Below are positions 7,551 to 14,821 of a stretch of 17,693 bases of DNA, in pieces. A program made the position numbers and the translations under genes. This DNA is from Chthonomonas sp. UBA2362 (lineage in GTDB: Bacteria; Armatimonadota; Fimbriimonadia; Fimbriimonadales; Fimbriimonadaceae). The stretch covers positions 191,628 through 209,320 of the forward strand of contig DDTO01000001.1 of NCBI GenBank assembly GCA_002344135.1, in the 5' to 3' direction. The notes beneath the pieces are model-generated. The model did no database searches. It had not been told where the DNA came from and saw nothing but the letters and a program-made list of their open reading frames with translations. Position 1 is the first letter of the stretch; each line of letters starts with the position of its first letter.

Positions 7551-8447
7551 GTGAAGGCCGGATTCGTCACCCTGATCGGAAAGCCGAACGTCGGCAAAAG
7601 CACACTCCTCAATCACATCGTCGGCCAGAAGGTTTCGATCGTGAGCGACAAGGCCCAGACCACCCGTCGTCGCCTGCTCGGCATCGCCACCACCGATCGG
7701 TACCAGATCGTGTTCGTGGACACGCCTGGGGTCCACGAACCACACACCCAACTCGGCAAAATTCTCAATAAAGCTGCAGAGGACGCCTTGGCCGAGGCCG
7801 ACGTGATCCTGGTCGTAGTCGATTCGAGCAAGAAGCCCGACCGAGAAGACGAGGCCATCGCCGCGATGGTGGGCAGGGCAACCTCGACCGGGCGCGGAAC
7901 TCCACCATCGGTCGTGCTGTGCCTGAACAAGATGGACCTGCTCAAGGCGCATCATGTCGAAGGAAACGTCGCCGCCTACTGCGAGCTCTTCGGCACCGAC
8001 GCCTACATGATGACGACGATGACGAAGGGCCACAACGCCGACAAACTCGTCGACCTGCTCGTCGGGCGGCTGCCGGAATCCGAGCCGCTCTTCCAGGAAG
8101 ACGAAATCACCGACCAGCCAATGAGGCTCCTCGCGGCAGAGATCATTCGAGAGCGCGCGCTCCAGCTCACACGCCAAGAGGTGCCCCACGCCCTCGCCAC
8201 CCTTGTCGACGAGTGGGAAGAAAAGCCGGGGGTCACGCGGATCTCTGCGTCCATCGTCGTCGAAAAGGCCGGTCAGAAGGCGATCATCATCGGCAGGGGC
8301 GGCGCGATGCTGAAGCGAATCGGGTCGGAAGCCCGCCGGGAAATCGAAGCCTGGACCGGCACCAAGGTTTATCTTGAACTCTTCGTGAAGGTTCGCACCG
8401 ACTGGCGGCAGAACCCACGCATGCTCCATGACCTGGAGTACTCCTGA
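7551..8447 (+). CDS. era: GTPase Era, ribosome biogenesis
   Basis: A 298-residue Era with the expected order: P-loop GKPNVGKS (10-17), switch region TTRRR (37-41), DTPG (57-60), NKMD (126-129), and a C-terminal KH domain with IIIGRGG (245-251) and the LELFVKV strand. Era binds GTP and the 3' end of 16S rRNA during 30S assembly. The G5 position, normally serine-alanine followed by KG.N, reads TTMTKGHN (155-162), so the SA motif is altered although the loop is otherwise kept. The start is GTG at 7551, immediately after the preceding stop, with no Shine-Dalgarno, which suggests translational coupling to the GH42-like gene. Length is typical. Confidence 0.95.
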   Translation: MKAGFVTLIGKPNVGKSTLLNHIVGQKVSIVSDKAQTTRRRLLGIATTDRYQIVFVDTPGVHEPHTQLGKILNKAAEDALAEADVILVVVDSSKKPDREDEAIAAMVGRATSTGRGTPPSVVLCLNKMDLLKAHHVEGNVAAYCELFGTDAYMMTTMTKGHNADKLVDLLVGRLPESEPLFQEDEITDQPMRLLAAEIIRERALQLTRQEVPHALATLVDEWEEKPGVTRISASIVVEKAGQKAIIIGRGGAMLKRIGSEARREIEAWTGTKVYLELFVKVRTDWRQNPRMLHDLEYS

Positions 8448-8459
8448 GCCCAAAGGGGA

Positions 8460-8465
8460 TAACAT
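8460..8465 (+). promoter_or_regulatory. Candidate -10 hexamer of the CoA-transferase gene
   Basis: TAACAT lies six bases before the ATG at 8472, in the 24-base gap after era. It may be an internal promoter giving a leaderless message. No good -35 is present, so the gene may equally be read from the era transcript. Confidence 0.3.
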
Positions 8466-8471
8466 AGAGCC

Positions 8472-9128
8472 ATGCCTCTGACGCGCGACCAATTGGCGAT
8501 GCGAGCCGCCCAAGAACTAAGAGACGGCTTCTACGTGAACCTGGGTATCGGCATTCCGACGCTCGTAGCGAACTACATTCCTGCGGGGATCGATGTCGTG
8601 CTTCAAAGCGAGAATGGCATGCTCGGCATGGGCCCGTTCCCGTACGAGGGTGAAGAGGACCCCGACCTCATCAACGCCGGCAAGCAGACGGTCACGGCCA
8701 TTCCGGGCACCAGCTTCTTCTCCTCGGCCGAGTCGTTCGCGATGATCCGCGGCGGCCATATCGACCTGACCATCCTCGGCGCGATGGAGGTCGGCGAGCG
8801 GGGCGACTTGGCGAATTGGATGATCCCGGGCAAGATGGTCAAGGGCATGGGTGGCGCCATGGACCTCGTCGCGGGAGTCAAGCGTGTGGTGGTCGTCATG
8901 GAGCACACGAACAAGGCCGGCGAAAGCAAGGTACTGAAAGAGTGTCGCCTCCCCTTGACGGGGAAAGAGTGCGTCAATCTAGTGATTACCGATCTTTGCG
9001 TTTTCGAGGTGGTGGATAAGAGCTTAATCCTTATCGAACTTGCTCCCGAAGTCAGCCTGGAGGAGGTTCAGGCCAAGACGGAAGCGGCCTTCACCGTAGC
9101 CCCCGATCTCCGCCTGGTCGCGATCTGA
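8472..9128 (+). CDS. scoB: 3-oxoacid CoA-transferase subunit B
   Basis: A 218-residue family I CoA-transferase beta subunit. GIGIPT (25-30) and the catalytic SENG (46-49, with E47 forming the glutamyl-CoA thioester) are intact, as are RGGHIDLTILGAMEV, NWMIPGK and GMGGAMDLV. With an alpha subunit it moves CoA between succinyl-CoA or acetyl-CoA and an acetoacetate-type 3-oxoacid in ketone body or short-chain acid metabolism. Length matches the family. The alpha subunit, normally encoded directly upstream, is absent from this window: the neighbour is era, 24 bases away. The partner must be elsewhere, or the substrate may differ. The symbol scoB is used for the subunit type; atoA or a beta-ketoadipate enzyme cannot be excluded. 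Confidence 0.85.
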   Translation: MPLTRDQLAMRAAQELRDGFYVNLGIGIPTLVANYIPAGIDVVLQSENGMLGMGPFPYEGEEDPDLINAGKQTVTAIPGTSFFSSAESFAMIRGGHIDLTILGAMEVGERGDLANWMIPGKMVKGMGGAMDLVAGVKRVVVVMEHTNKAGESKVLKECRLPLTGKECVNLVITDLCVFEVVDKSLILIELAPEVSLEEVQAKTEAAFTVAPDLRLVAI

Positions 9129-9146
9129 CCCCTTTTGGAGTGCGCG

Positions 9147-9168
9147 GGCTCGACCGTGCTTTCGAGCC
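9147..9168 (+). terminator. Hairpin after the CoA-transferase gene, possible terminator
   Basis: A perfect 7-bp stem (GGCTCGA / TCGAGCC) with an 8-base loop begins 19 bases after the stop. No T-run follows, so it is at best a weak intrinsic terminator or a 3'-end stabilising structure. A second 7-bp stem (9244-9250 with 9265-9271) lies downstream. Confidence 0.25.
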
Positions 9169-9364
9169 TACCGGGCGAACAAATGGCCGTGGCGATACTG
9201 GGAGCCTTCAAGAACTGCTGCCGCAAAAGGGATCATCGGCCGGGCCGCTCGAAGCATTGCAAAGGAGCGGCTCGATCGCCTTGCCGAAGCACGCGAGGCG
9301 TTCAGGCGTTGAAAAGCCCCCTTCGTCGTTGGTGTTCCCGCCAGAAATGCGGAATAGACCCGGT

Positions 9365-9694
9365 ATGCATACGATCGACCAAGTGTCTGGCCGGCTGTCG
9401 GAGCGGATCCTCGTCGAATTGGCCGAGCCCTATCTGGACAATCTTCGGGCGCGAAACCAGATGATCTGGAGTAACCCGCGGCGCTGGAAAGTGGGGTTCT
9501 ACTTCGGCGTCGACGACACCCGTTTGTGGGTGCCTCGTCGCTGCCGCTGCGGCGCCCCGCGAGAAGACGACCGGGTCCTCAACTTCGGCCACCCTCAGGG
9601 CAAGAAGGCGTTCAGGATTCTCATGATGGCTTACTCGACCGGCGCACTTCTGCTGGCGGCGCTCATAGCGGCCGGACTCGGCGTGCGCTGGTAG
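9365..9694 (+). CDS. DUF5808-like small membrane protein
   Basis: A 109-residue protein. Its middle (about 36-78) contains NPRRWKVGFYFGVDDTRLWV and, further on, VLNFGHPQGK, which fits the DUF5808 pattern of tryptophan, a Y/F-x-x-DD-x-R-L-x-V-P core, then LNF.P. An insert with CRCG lies between the halves. Residues about 84-106 form one hydrophobic segment (LLLAALIAAGLGV), likely a membrane anchor at the extreme C-terminus. The function of DUF5808 is unknown. The ATG at 9365 was chosen because the frame upstream is not protein-like; no clear Shine-Dalgarno is seen. Its last codons overlap a possible rpsB -10 region. Confidence 0.6.
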   Translation: MHTIDQVSGRLSERILVELAEPYLDNLRARNQMIWSNPRRWKVGFYFGVDDTRLWVPRRCRCGAPREDDRVLNFGHPQGKKAFRILMMAYSTGALLLAALIAAGLGVRW

Positions 9695-9696
9695 GG

Positions 9697-9702
9697 TACA
9701 AT
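9697..9702 (+). promoter_or_regulatory. Candidate -10 of the rpsB-tsf promoter
   Basis: TACAAT (5 of 6 to consensus) lies just after the stop of the DUF5808-like gene and about 98 bases before the rpsB start. No convincing -35 is found at 16-18 bases upstream. Initiation near 9709 would give a leader of roughly 90 bases. Confidence 0.45.
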
Positions 9703-9736
9703 CCAGCCTCCAATTACACACGGTCGCGCGTGCTCG

Positions 9737-9795
9737 CCTGGGTCCCCGCAATGGGGCGCGAGAACAACACCGCGCCGGAGGAAAAACCCAGGAGG
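9737..9795 (+). promoter_or_regulatory. Structured rpsB leader that can mask the Shine-Dalgarno
   Basis: CCTGGGT (9737-9743) is exactly complementary to ACCCAGG (9786-9792), which overlaps the Shine-Dalgarno AGGAGG (9790-9795). Inside that helix a second perfect stem forms between GGCGCG (9755-9760) and CGCGCC (9771-9776). An alternative stem, CTCGC (9733-9737) with GCGAG (9758-9762), would compete with both. This layout fits feedback control of S2 synthesis, known for rpsB in other bacteria, but nothing beyond base pairing supports it here. Confidence 0.4.
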
Positions 9796-9800
9796 CAAGA

Positions 9801-10631
9801 ATGGCTCAGTTGAGCATGAAAGAACTGCTCGAAGCGGGTGTCCACTTCGGGCATCAAACACGGCGTTGGAATCCCAAGATGAAGCGCTATATCTATGGCG
9901 CGCGCAACGGGATCTACATCATCGACCTGCACCAGACGATCAAGCTTTTCGAGGAGGCGCTCGATTACATCAAGCGGATCGTCGAAAATGGCGGCAGCGT
10001 GCTCTTCGTCGGCACCAAGAAGCAAGCCCAATCCGCCATCAAGGAGGCCGCCCAAAGGTCCGGCCAATACTTCGTGAGCGAGCGATGGCTCGGCGGCATG
10101 CTTACTAACTGGAAGACGATCCAGAACCGAATCAACCGCCTGAAGGACCTGGACCGCATGGAGTCCGACGGCTACCTCGAGCGACTGCCCAAGAAGGAGC
10201 AGCTCAAGCGCTTCGAGGAGCGCGATAAGCTGAACCGATACCTGGAAGGCATTCGCAACATGGCGGCGATGCCCGCCTGCATGTTCGTCGTCGACCTCAA
10301 CAAGGAGAATATCGCGGTGCTCGAGGCCCGAAAGCTGGGCATCCCCGTCGTGGCCATCGTCGATACGAACTGCGATCCCGACATGGCCGACGTGGTGATC
10401 CCCGGCAACGACGACGCGATCCGGGCAATCCGCCTCGTCACCGGCAAGGTGAGCGACGTGATTCTCGAGGCGCGCCCGCTGAGCGAGGAACTGACCGAAG
10501 GCATCGTGAGCGAAGAAACCGACCTTGAAGAGGCCGCTCCGATCCCACTCGACGATCTCGGCCTCGAGCTGCTTCGGGCCTACGAGCAGGACTACGACGC
10601 GCCTATTGCCGCGAGCGTAGACGAGGAGTAA
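9801..10631 (+). CDS. rpsB: 30S ribosomal protein S2
   Basis: A 276-residue S2 with the family landmarks: GVHFGHQTRRWNPKM near residues 13-27, FVGTKKQAQ, ERWLGGMLTNWKTI, and the signature IPVVAIVDTNCDPD followed by IPGNDDAIRAI. S2 joins the small subunit late, at the head-body junction on the solvent side. An acidic C-terminal tail of about 40 residues follows the core. A perfect Shine-Dalgarno AGGAGG stands five bases before the ATG. It is followed after three bases by tsf, the usual arrangement, so the two are co-transcribed and probably share leader regulation. Confidence 0.98.
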   Translation: MAQLSMKELLEAGVHFGHQTRRWNPKMKRYIYGARNGIYIIDLHQTIKLFEEALDYIKRIVENGGSVLFVGTKKQAQSAIKEAAQRSGQYFVSERWLGGMLTNWKTIQNRINRLKDLDRMESDGYLERLPKKEQLKRFEERDKLNRYLEGIRNMAAMPACMFVVDLNKENIAVLEARKLGIPVVAIVDTNCDPDMADVVIPGNDDAIRAIRLVTGKVSDVILEARPLSEELTEGIVSEETDLEEAAPIPLDDLGLELLRAYEQDYDAPIAASVDEE

Positions 10632-10634
10632 CCC

Positions 10635-11462
10635 ATGGAAATCGACGCAAAACTGGTGATGAAGCTGCGGGCGGAGACCGACGCGCCCGTGATGGAGTGC
10701 AAGGCCGCCCTGACCGAAGCCGGCGGCGATTACGAAAAGGCCAAGCAGATTCTTCGCGAGAAGGGGAAGGCTGCCGCCGCTAAGCGAGCGGACCGAGCGA
10801 CCGGCGCCGGAGTGGCGATGATGATCAGCGATGCCTCCAACAAGAAGGTCGGCGGCGTCCTCCTGGAATCGGAGACCGACTTCGTCGCCAAGAACCCGGA
10901 GTTCATCGCGACCGCCGAATCTATCGCCGCGGCCTACGTGGACCACGATCCTGGCGCCGATCCGCTGGCGGCCCTTGCCAACGGAAAGACGGTCGGAACG
11001 CTCGTCGAAGAGAGCGTCGCCAAGATTCGAGAGAACATCAAGGTCTCCAAAGCGGTACATCTCGCGGGTGACGCGGTAGCCGTCTACGTCCACCACGACA
11101 AGACCAAGGCTGCCGCGGTCGTTCTCGAAGGTGACTCACCAAACTTGCTCGAAGCGGGCCGAAAGCTGGCGATCCAATGCGTGGCCGGCAACCCGAAGTA
11201 TGTTTCCAAGGAGCAGGTCCCCTCGGACATCGTCGAAAAGGAAATCGCCACGGAAACCCAGCGGGCGATCAACGAGGGCAAGGCCGCCGACGTGGCGGCG
11301 AACATCGCCAAGGGACGGGTGAACAAGGAGTTCTATCAGAACCAGGTGCTCCTCGAGCAGCCGTTCTATGCGGACAACAAGAAGACGGTATCGCAGTACC
11401 TGCAGGAGCAGGGCGGCACGATCAAAGTGCTCGGCTTCGAGAGGCTCGCCGTCGGCGAGTAA
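10635..11462 (+). CDS. tsf: Translation elongation factor Ts
   Basis: A 275-residue EF-Ts, the nucleotide exchange factor of EF-Tu. The N-terminal UBA-like domain (1-45) contains LRAETDAPVMECKAAL, and the core has the exchange motif TDFVAKN (81-87) that inserts next to the Mg-binding site of EF-Tu. The C-terminal part, with EQPFYADNKKTVSQYL and a final VLGFERLAVGE strand, is as in other bacteria. Its Shine-Dalgarno GAGGAG lies within the last codons of rpsB. The stop is only two bases from the stop of the convergent minus-strand gene, and no intrinsic terminator is visible between them. Confidence 0.97.
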   Translation: MEIDAKLVMKLRAETDAPVMECKAALTEAGGDYEKAKQILREKGKAAAAKRADRATGAGVAMMISDASNKKVGGVLLESETDFVAKNPEFIATAESIAAAYVDHDPGADPLAALANGKTVGTLVEESVAKIRENIKVSKAVHLAGDAVAVYVHHDKTKAAAVVLEGDSPNLLEAGRKLAIQCVAGNPKYVSKEQVPSDIVEKEIATETQRAINEGKAADVAANIAKGRVNKEFYQNQVLLEQPFYADNKKTVSQYLQEQGGTIKVLGFERLAVGE

Positions 11463-11464
11463 CC

Positions 11465-12445
11465 CTATCGCCCGACCAGGGCGTGGAGACGAACATCGCT
11501 GGGCTGACGGGCCTTGAGATGCCGCTCCACCAGGCGGATCGGGTAGAGCAAGCGATCATAGCGGGCGTCGGGCAAACTGCTCGGCGCCCGCTCGCATAAG
11601 ATCCAGCCTGCGATCGCATCCATCTCTTCGACGAACCGAGCGTCCGGCGGCAACTCGACCCGTACCAACCCATGAAGCGGCCCCGCATCGTCGCGCTCGT
11701 GGAGCCGCAAGTAGAAGCTGATCGCGCGCACGCCCTGGGATTCGTCACGCTCCCGCCAGAACGCGGTGGTTCGTTGGCCGACCTCGAGGCCAAGGATGGT
11801 CTCGACCCGCTCGCGCGAACGGAAGTATTGTTTGCGGTGAGATTTCACGACCCCCACCACGAATCGGTCCTCGCGCCCTCCGCGGAGGGCCTTGCCGATT
11901 CCTCCATCGATCAGGAGGCGGCCTTCGGCGAAGTCTTGAGCGAGCCGCTCTTCGAGGCTGTCGCGGCGATCGCTGATGGCATCGACAATCGCCTTTCTCG
12001 CCTGGAGCGTCGTGGCGTCGGCCTCGGCCGTCACGATCTGGACCCCGATCCCCTCCACTCGGCTCAGCCGGTCGCCGATGGGCAGGCCGGAAGGCACATA
12101 GAAGTCGAATTCCTCGCGATAGGCTCCCGCTTCGATGCCGAGAACCTCGCGCTCACGACGAGGCAGAAGGGCAGCCGACGTATGCGCCAAGTAGATCGGC
12201 GAGAGGCCGTAGTACATCGCCAGACGGGTCTTCTGGGAGCCATCGAGGAAATGGGTGAACTCGGTCTTGTCCGATTTGGAAACCGCCACCGCGACGAAGG
12301 GTCCATCGCTCACCAGCGGAGCATCGACCGCGCTGGATTCCAGCGCGAGGTCACCAAGCACCGAGAGTTCGTCCTCGTCTCGAGGGCCGGCTGTCACGAC
12401 CCGAGCCATCGGGTCGTCGGCGAACAGGCGATGAAGGCTCGGCAT
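11465..12445 (-). CDS. NurA-domain-like nuclease
   Basis: A 326-residue protein resembling the bacterial branch of the NurA nuclease family. Residues 66-70 (FLDGS) and 177-181 (LLIDG) supply the two aspartates expected for metal binding in the RNase H-like fold. VVGVVKSHRKQYF (199-208 region), GLVRVELP, the WILCERAPSSLPD block and LLYPIRLVERHL near the end are the conserved C-terminal features I associate with this family. NurA works with the HerA translocase in DNA end processing; no herA is present here. It starts five bases after the stop of the acyl-ACP-reductase-like gene, so the two form an operon, but no functional link is obvious. Family assignment is from memory of motifs. Confidence 0.5.
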   Translation of the reverse strand: MPSLHRLFADDPMARVVTAGPRDEDELSVLGDLALESSAVDAPLVSDGPFVAVAVSKSDKTEFTHFLDGSQKTRLAMYYGLSPIYLAHTSAALLPRREREVLGIEAGAYREEFDFYVPSGLPIGDRLSRVEGIGVQIVTAEADATTLQARKAIVDAISDRRDSLEERLAQDFAEGRLLIDGGIGKALRGGREDRFVVGVVKSHRKQYFRSRERVETILGLEVGQRTTAFWRERDESQGVRAISFYLRLHERDDAGPLHGLVRVELPPDARFVEEMDAIAGWILCERAPSSLPDARYDRLLYPIRLVERHLKARQPSDVRLHALVGR

Positions 12446-12450
12446 CGCCG

Positions 12451-13515
12451 CTAAGCGGCCACGCGGCCTACTCGCGCCTGACGGACGCGCTCGATGGCCG
12501 CCTCCGATACCTCGCGCTCGAAGGAGCGGAATCGATCCAGGATGAATCCGTGCTTGGAGGCAAGGCGCTGGGTTTCTCGGACTTGCTCGACCGTGACATC
12601 CTTGCCGAGGGTGAAGCTTTCGGGACGGCCATCGAGAGCGAGCATCATCGTCTCCGACATGCAGGCATAGGCGGTTCTCGGCGGGAAGCCGAAGTTAAGA
12701 CCGAAATCGACCTCGCCCGGCACTCGGACGATGCCGCCTTCGATGACGAGCACGTCGGGTCGCAGCTTGGCGACACGGGTCGAAACGTCCCGGGGCCGGG
12801 CGACATCGCAAACCACCGCCCCCGGCCTGAGATGCTCGGGTTCGATGACGGCCGCATCGCTGCTCGTCACCGTGACGATGGCATCGGCATCGCGGAGGGC
12901 GTCTACCCCTGATGCGAGTTCCGTGCCCGGAATCTCGTCCGCCAGGGCTTTCGTTCGCTCGAGATTCCGGCCGATGAGAAGGGTTCGACCGAATTGAGGG
13001 GCGAGCATCTTCGCACAGGTCCTGCCGATCGAACCGGTCGCACCCACGACGGCGAGGACCGACTCCCCCGGCACGATGCCGACCTGCTCGCAGGCCCGGA
13101 CGGTCCCTTCGATCGCGGTGGCGACCGTGTAGCTGTTGCCGGTGGTAACGGGAAGCGGTGCTCTCTCGGCGATCGTGATGCCGCCATCGCCGACCACGCT
13201 CGTGAACGCGCCGAGCCCTACGAGGTCGGCACCGAGGTCTGCGGCGATTTCGGTGCACTGGAGGATCGATTCGTAGACCTGCTCAAGCCGCAAGCCGCGA
13301 ACCATAAGATTCGGCGTCAGGGGACAGCCGATAAACCACCCTTCCGTCTCAGCGCCGGTGATGCTGCGAACCCCGGTGATTCGGCTCGCGATGGTCGGGC
13401 GAACCATCCCGAGAACCGGCTCGATCCAGCCCTCCGGGACGTACCGCATCCACGGAAACCGGAGCGCGGCATCGCGGGGGCGAAGCGGGTGAATGACGAA
13501 AGCGAATCGCGTCAT
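12451..13515 (-). CDS. Long-chain acyl-ACP reductase-like dehydrogenase (COG5322 type)
   Basis: A 354-residue protein whose blocks match, in order, those of cyanobacterial acyl-ACP reductase (AAR): LGAFTSVV (101-108), TTGNSYT (124-130), a Rossmann glycine motif VVGATGSIG (156-164), GGIVRVPGEVDFG (260-272), TAYACMSETMMLALDG (281-296) and VTVEQVRETQRLASKHGF near the end. C285 aligns with the AAR cysteine that carries the acyl thioester. AAR reduces acyl-ACP to a fatty aldehyde with NADPH; here the substrate is inferred. The cyanobacterial partner, aldehyde-deformylating oxygenase, is not in this window. The start at 13515 (MTRFAFVIHP) was chosen over 13599 because the extra 28 residues are arginine-rich and overlap the hisS start and promoter. 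It lies divergently from hisS. Confidence 0.75.
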   Translation of the reverse strand: MTRFAFVIHPLRPRDAALRFPWMRYVPEGWIEPVLGMVRPTIASRITGVRSITGAETEGWFIGCPLTPNLMVRGLRLEQVYESILQCTEIAADLGADLVGLGAFTSVVGDGGITIAERAPLPVTTGNSYTVATAIEGTVRACEQVGIVPGESVLAVVGATGSIGRTCAKMLAPQFGRTLLIGRNLERTKALADEIPGTELASGVDALRDADAIVTVTSSDAAVIEPEHLRPGAVVCDVARPRDVSTRVAKLRPDVLVIEGGIVRVPGEVDFGLNFGFPPRTAYACMSETMMLALDGRPESFTLGKDVTVEQVRETQRLASKHGFILDRFRSFEREVSEAAIERVRQARVGRVAA

Positions 13516-13538
13516 GGCGGCACCGGGGACTTTACCCC

Positions 13539-13567
13539 TAGACCGAGCCGGGCGACGGTGCCACAAT
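13539..13567 (+). promoter_or_regulatory. hisS promoter, probably leaderless
   Basis: TAGACC (4 of 6 to the -35 consensus) and CACAAT (4 of 6 to the -10 consensus) are separated by exactly 17 bases. Only six bases lie between CACAAT and the hisS ATG, so transcription should start at or next to the A of ATG. Confidence 0.55.
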
Positions 13568-13573
13568 CCCTCC

Positions 13574-14821
13574 ATGCGCTTCCAGGCTCCCCGCGGCACT
13601 CATGACATCCTGCCGTCCGAGTCGCATCGCTGGCAGCGTCTAGAAACCGTCTTTCGCGACCTGTCCGAACTGTACGGCTATCGCGAAATCCGCACCCCGG
13701 CATTCGAGGACTATGACCTGTTCGCCCGTTCGAGCGGCGAAACGAGCGAGGTCGTCAACAAGCAGATGTACGATTTCCGGGACAAGGGGGATCGCCATAT
13801 CGCGCTCAAGCCAGAAGGAACCGCGCCGGCGATCCGCGCCTATTTGGAGCATGGCCTCGGCGGGCAAGGAGCGGTCACCCGTCTGTGGTACCTGACGCCG
13901 TTCTGGCGATACGAGCGCCCGGCGCTAGGGCGCTTCCGGCAGGCGCACCAGTTCGGCTTGGAACTCATCGGGAGTCCCTCGCCCGAGGCTGACGCGGAGA
14001 TCATCGAGATGACCGTCGAGTTCTATCGGAGGATCGGGATCGGGGGGCTGCGGGTGCTGCTGAATTCCATCGGTCGCGCCGAGACACGCGCCCGATATCG
14101 GGAGGCATTGCTCGCCCACGCCGCCTCCTTCTTGTCGACCACCGATGCCGAAACGCGCGAACGAGCCGAGAAAAACCCCTTGCGGATGCTCGACAGCAAG
14201 GATCCCGCCATGAGGGCCGCGCTCGACGGCGCGCCGAAGGTCACCGCCTATCTGGAAGAAAGTTCGCAGCAGAACTTCGATCGGCTTCAGAAACTGCTCG
14301 ACCGGGCCGGAGTGCACTACACGCTCGCGCCAGAGATCGTACGCGGGCTCGACTATTACACGGACACCGTCTTCGAGGTTCAGTCCGACGACCTCGGCGC
14401 GAACAACAGCCTCTGCGGGGGCGGGCGATACGACAACCTCGTCCAGGAACTTGGAGGACCTGCGACCCCGGCGGTCGGCGTCGGTATCGGCGTGGAGCGA
14501 GCTCTCATCGTCATGGAGGCCGCCGGCGCGACGATCGACGCGCCACGTCTTTGCGTCTATGTCGTGGCGGCAACGGAGTCCGCGCGGGGTCAGGTCGCCG
14601 AGGTGGCTCGAGAGTTGCGCATTGCCGGGTGCTCGGCGGTGACCGATCTGGATGGCAGGAATCTCAAAGCGCAGCTGAAGCAGGCCGACCGGCTCGCCGC
14701 GCGTTATGCTCTGCTCATCGGCGACGACGAGATGGCGTCGGGAACGGTTACGGTCCGCGACCTCGCCACCGGCGAGCAGCAAAGCGTGGCCAGAGCCGAC
14801 CTCGTGGAGGCCCTGAAGTGA
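13574..14821 (+). CDS. hisS: Histidine--tRNA ligase
   Basis: A 415-residue class II synthetase. The start MRFQAPRGTHDILP is the family's usual N-terminus, so the ATG at 13574 is chosen over the frame's opening at 13493. Visible elements are motif 1 (RTPAFED, 40-46), the motif 2 loop (YERPALGRFRQAHQFGLE, 113-130), the histidine-specific RGLDYYT (257-263) and GGGRYDNL (282-289), and motif 3 GVGIGVERALIVM (302-314). The anticodon-binding domain occupies about 325-415. It charges tRNA-His in the cytosol. There is no Shine-Dalgarno; the promoter geometry indicates a leaderless message. Its TGA overlaps the GTG start of the next gene. Confidence 0.97.
   Translation: MRFQAPRGTHDILPSESHRWQRLETVFRDLSELYGYREIRTPAFEDYDLFARSSGETSEVVNKQMYDFRDKGDRHIALKPEGTAPAIRAYLEHGLGGQGAVTRLWYLTPFWRYERPALGRFRQAHQFGLELIGSPSPEADAEIIEMTVEFYRRIGIGGLRVLLNSIGRAETRARYREALLAHAASFLSTTDAETRERAEKNPLRMLDSKDPAMRAALDGAPKVTAYLEESSQQNFDRLQKLLDRAGVHYTLAPEIVRGLDYYTDTVFEVQSDDLGANNSLCGGGRYDNLVQELGGPATPAVGVGIGVERALIVMEAAGATIDAPRLCVYVVAATESARGQVAEVARELRIAGCSAVTDLDGRNLKAQLKQADRLAARYALLIGDDEMASGTVTVRDLATGEQQSVARADLVEALK

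Noticed and set aside
7344..8513. 389-residue minus-strand open frame
   Set aside because: It lies opposite era and the end of the GH42-like gene; era motifs are intact on the plus strand.
9714..11096. 460-residue minus-strand open frame
   Set aside because: It is antisense to rpsB and tsf, which are unmistakable.
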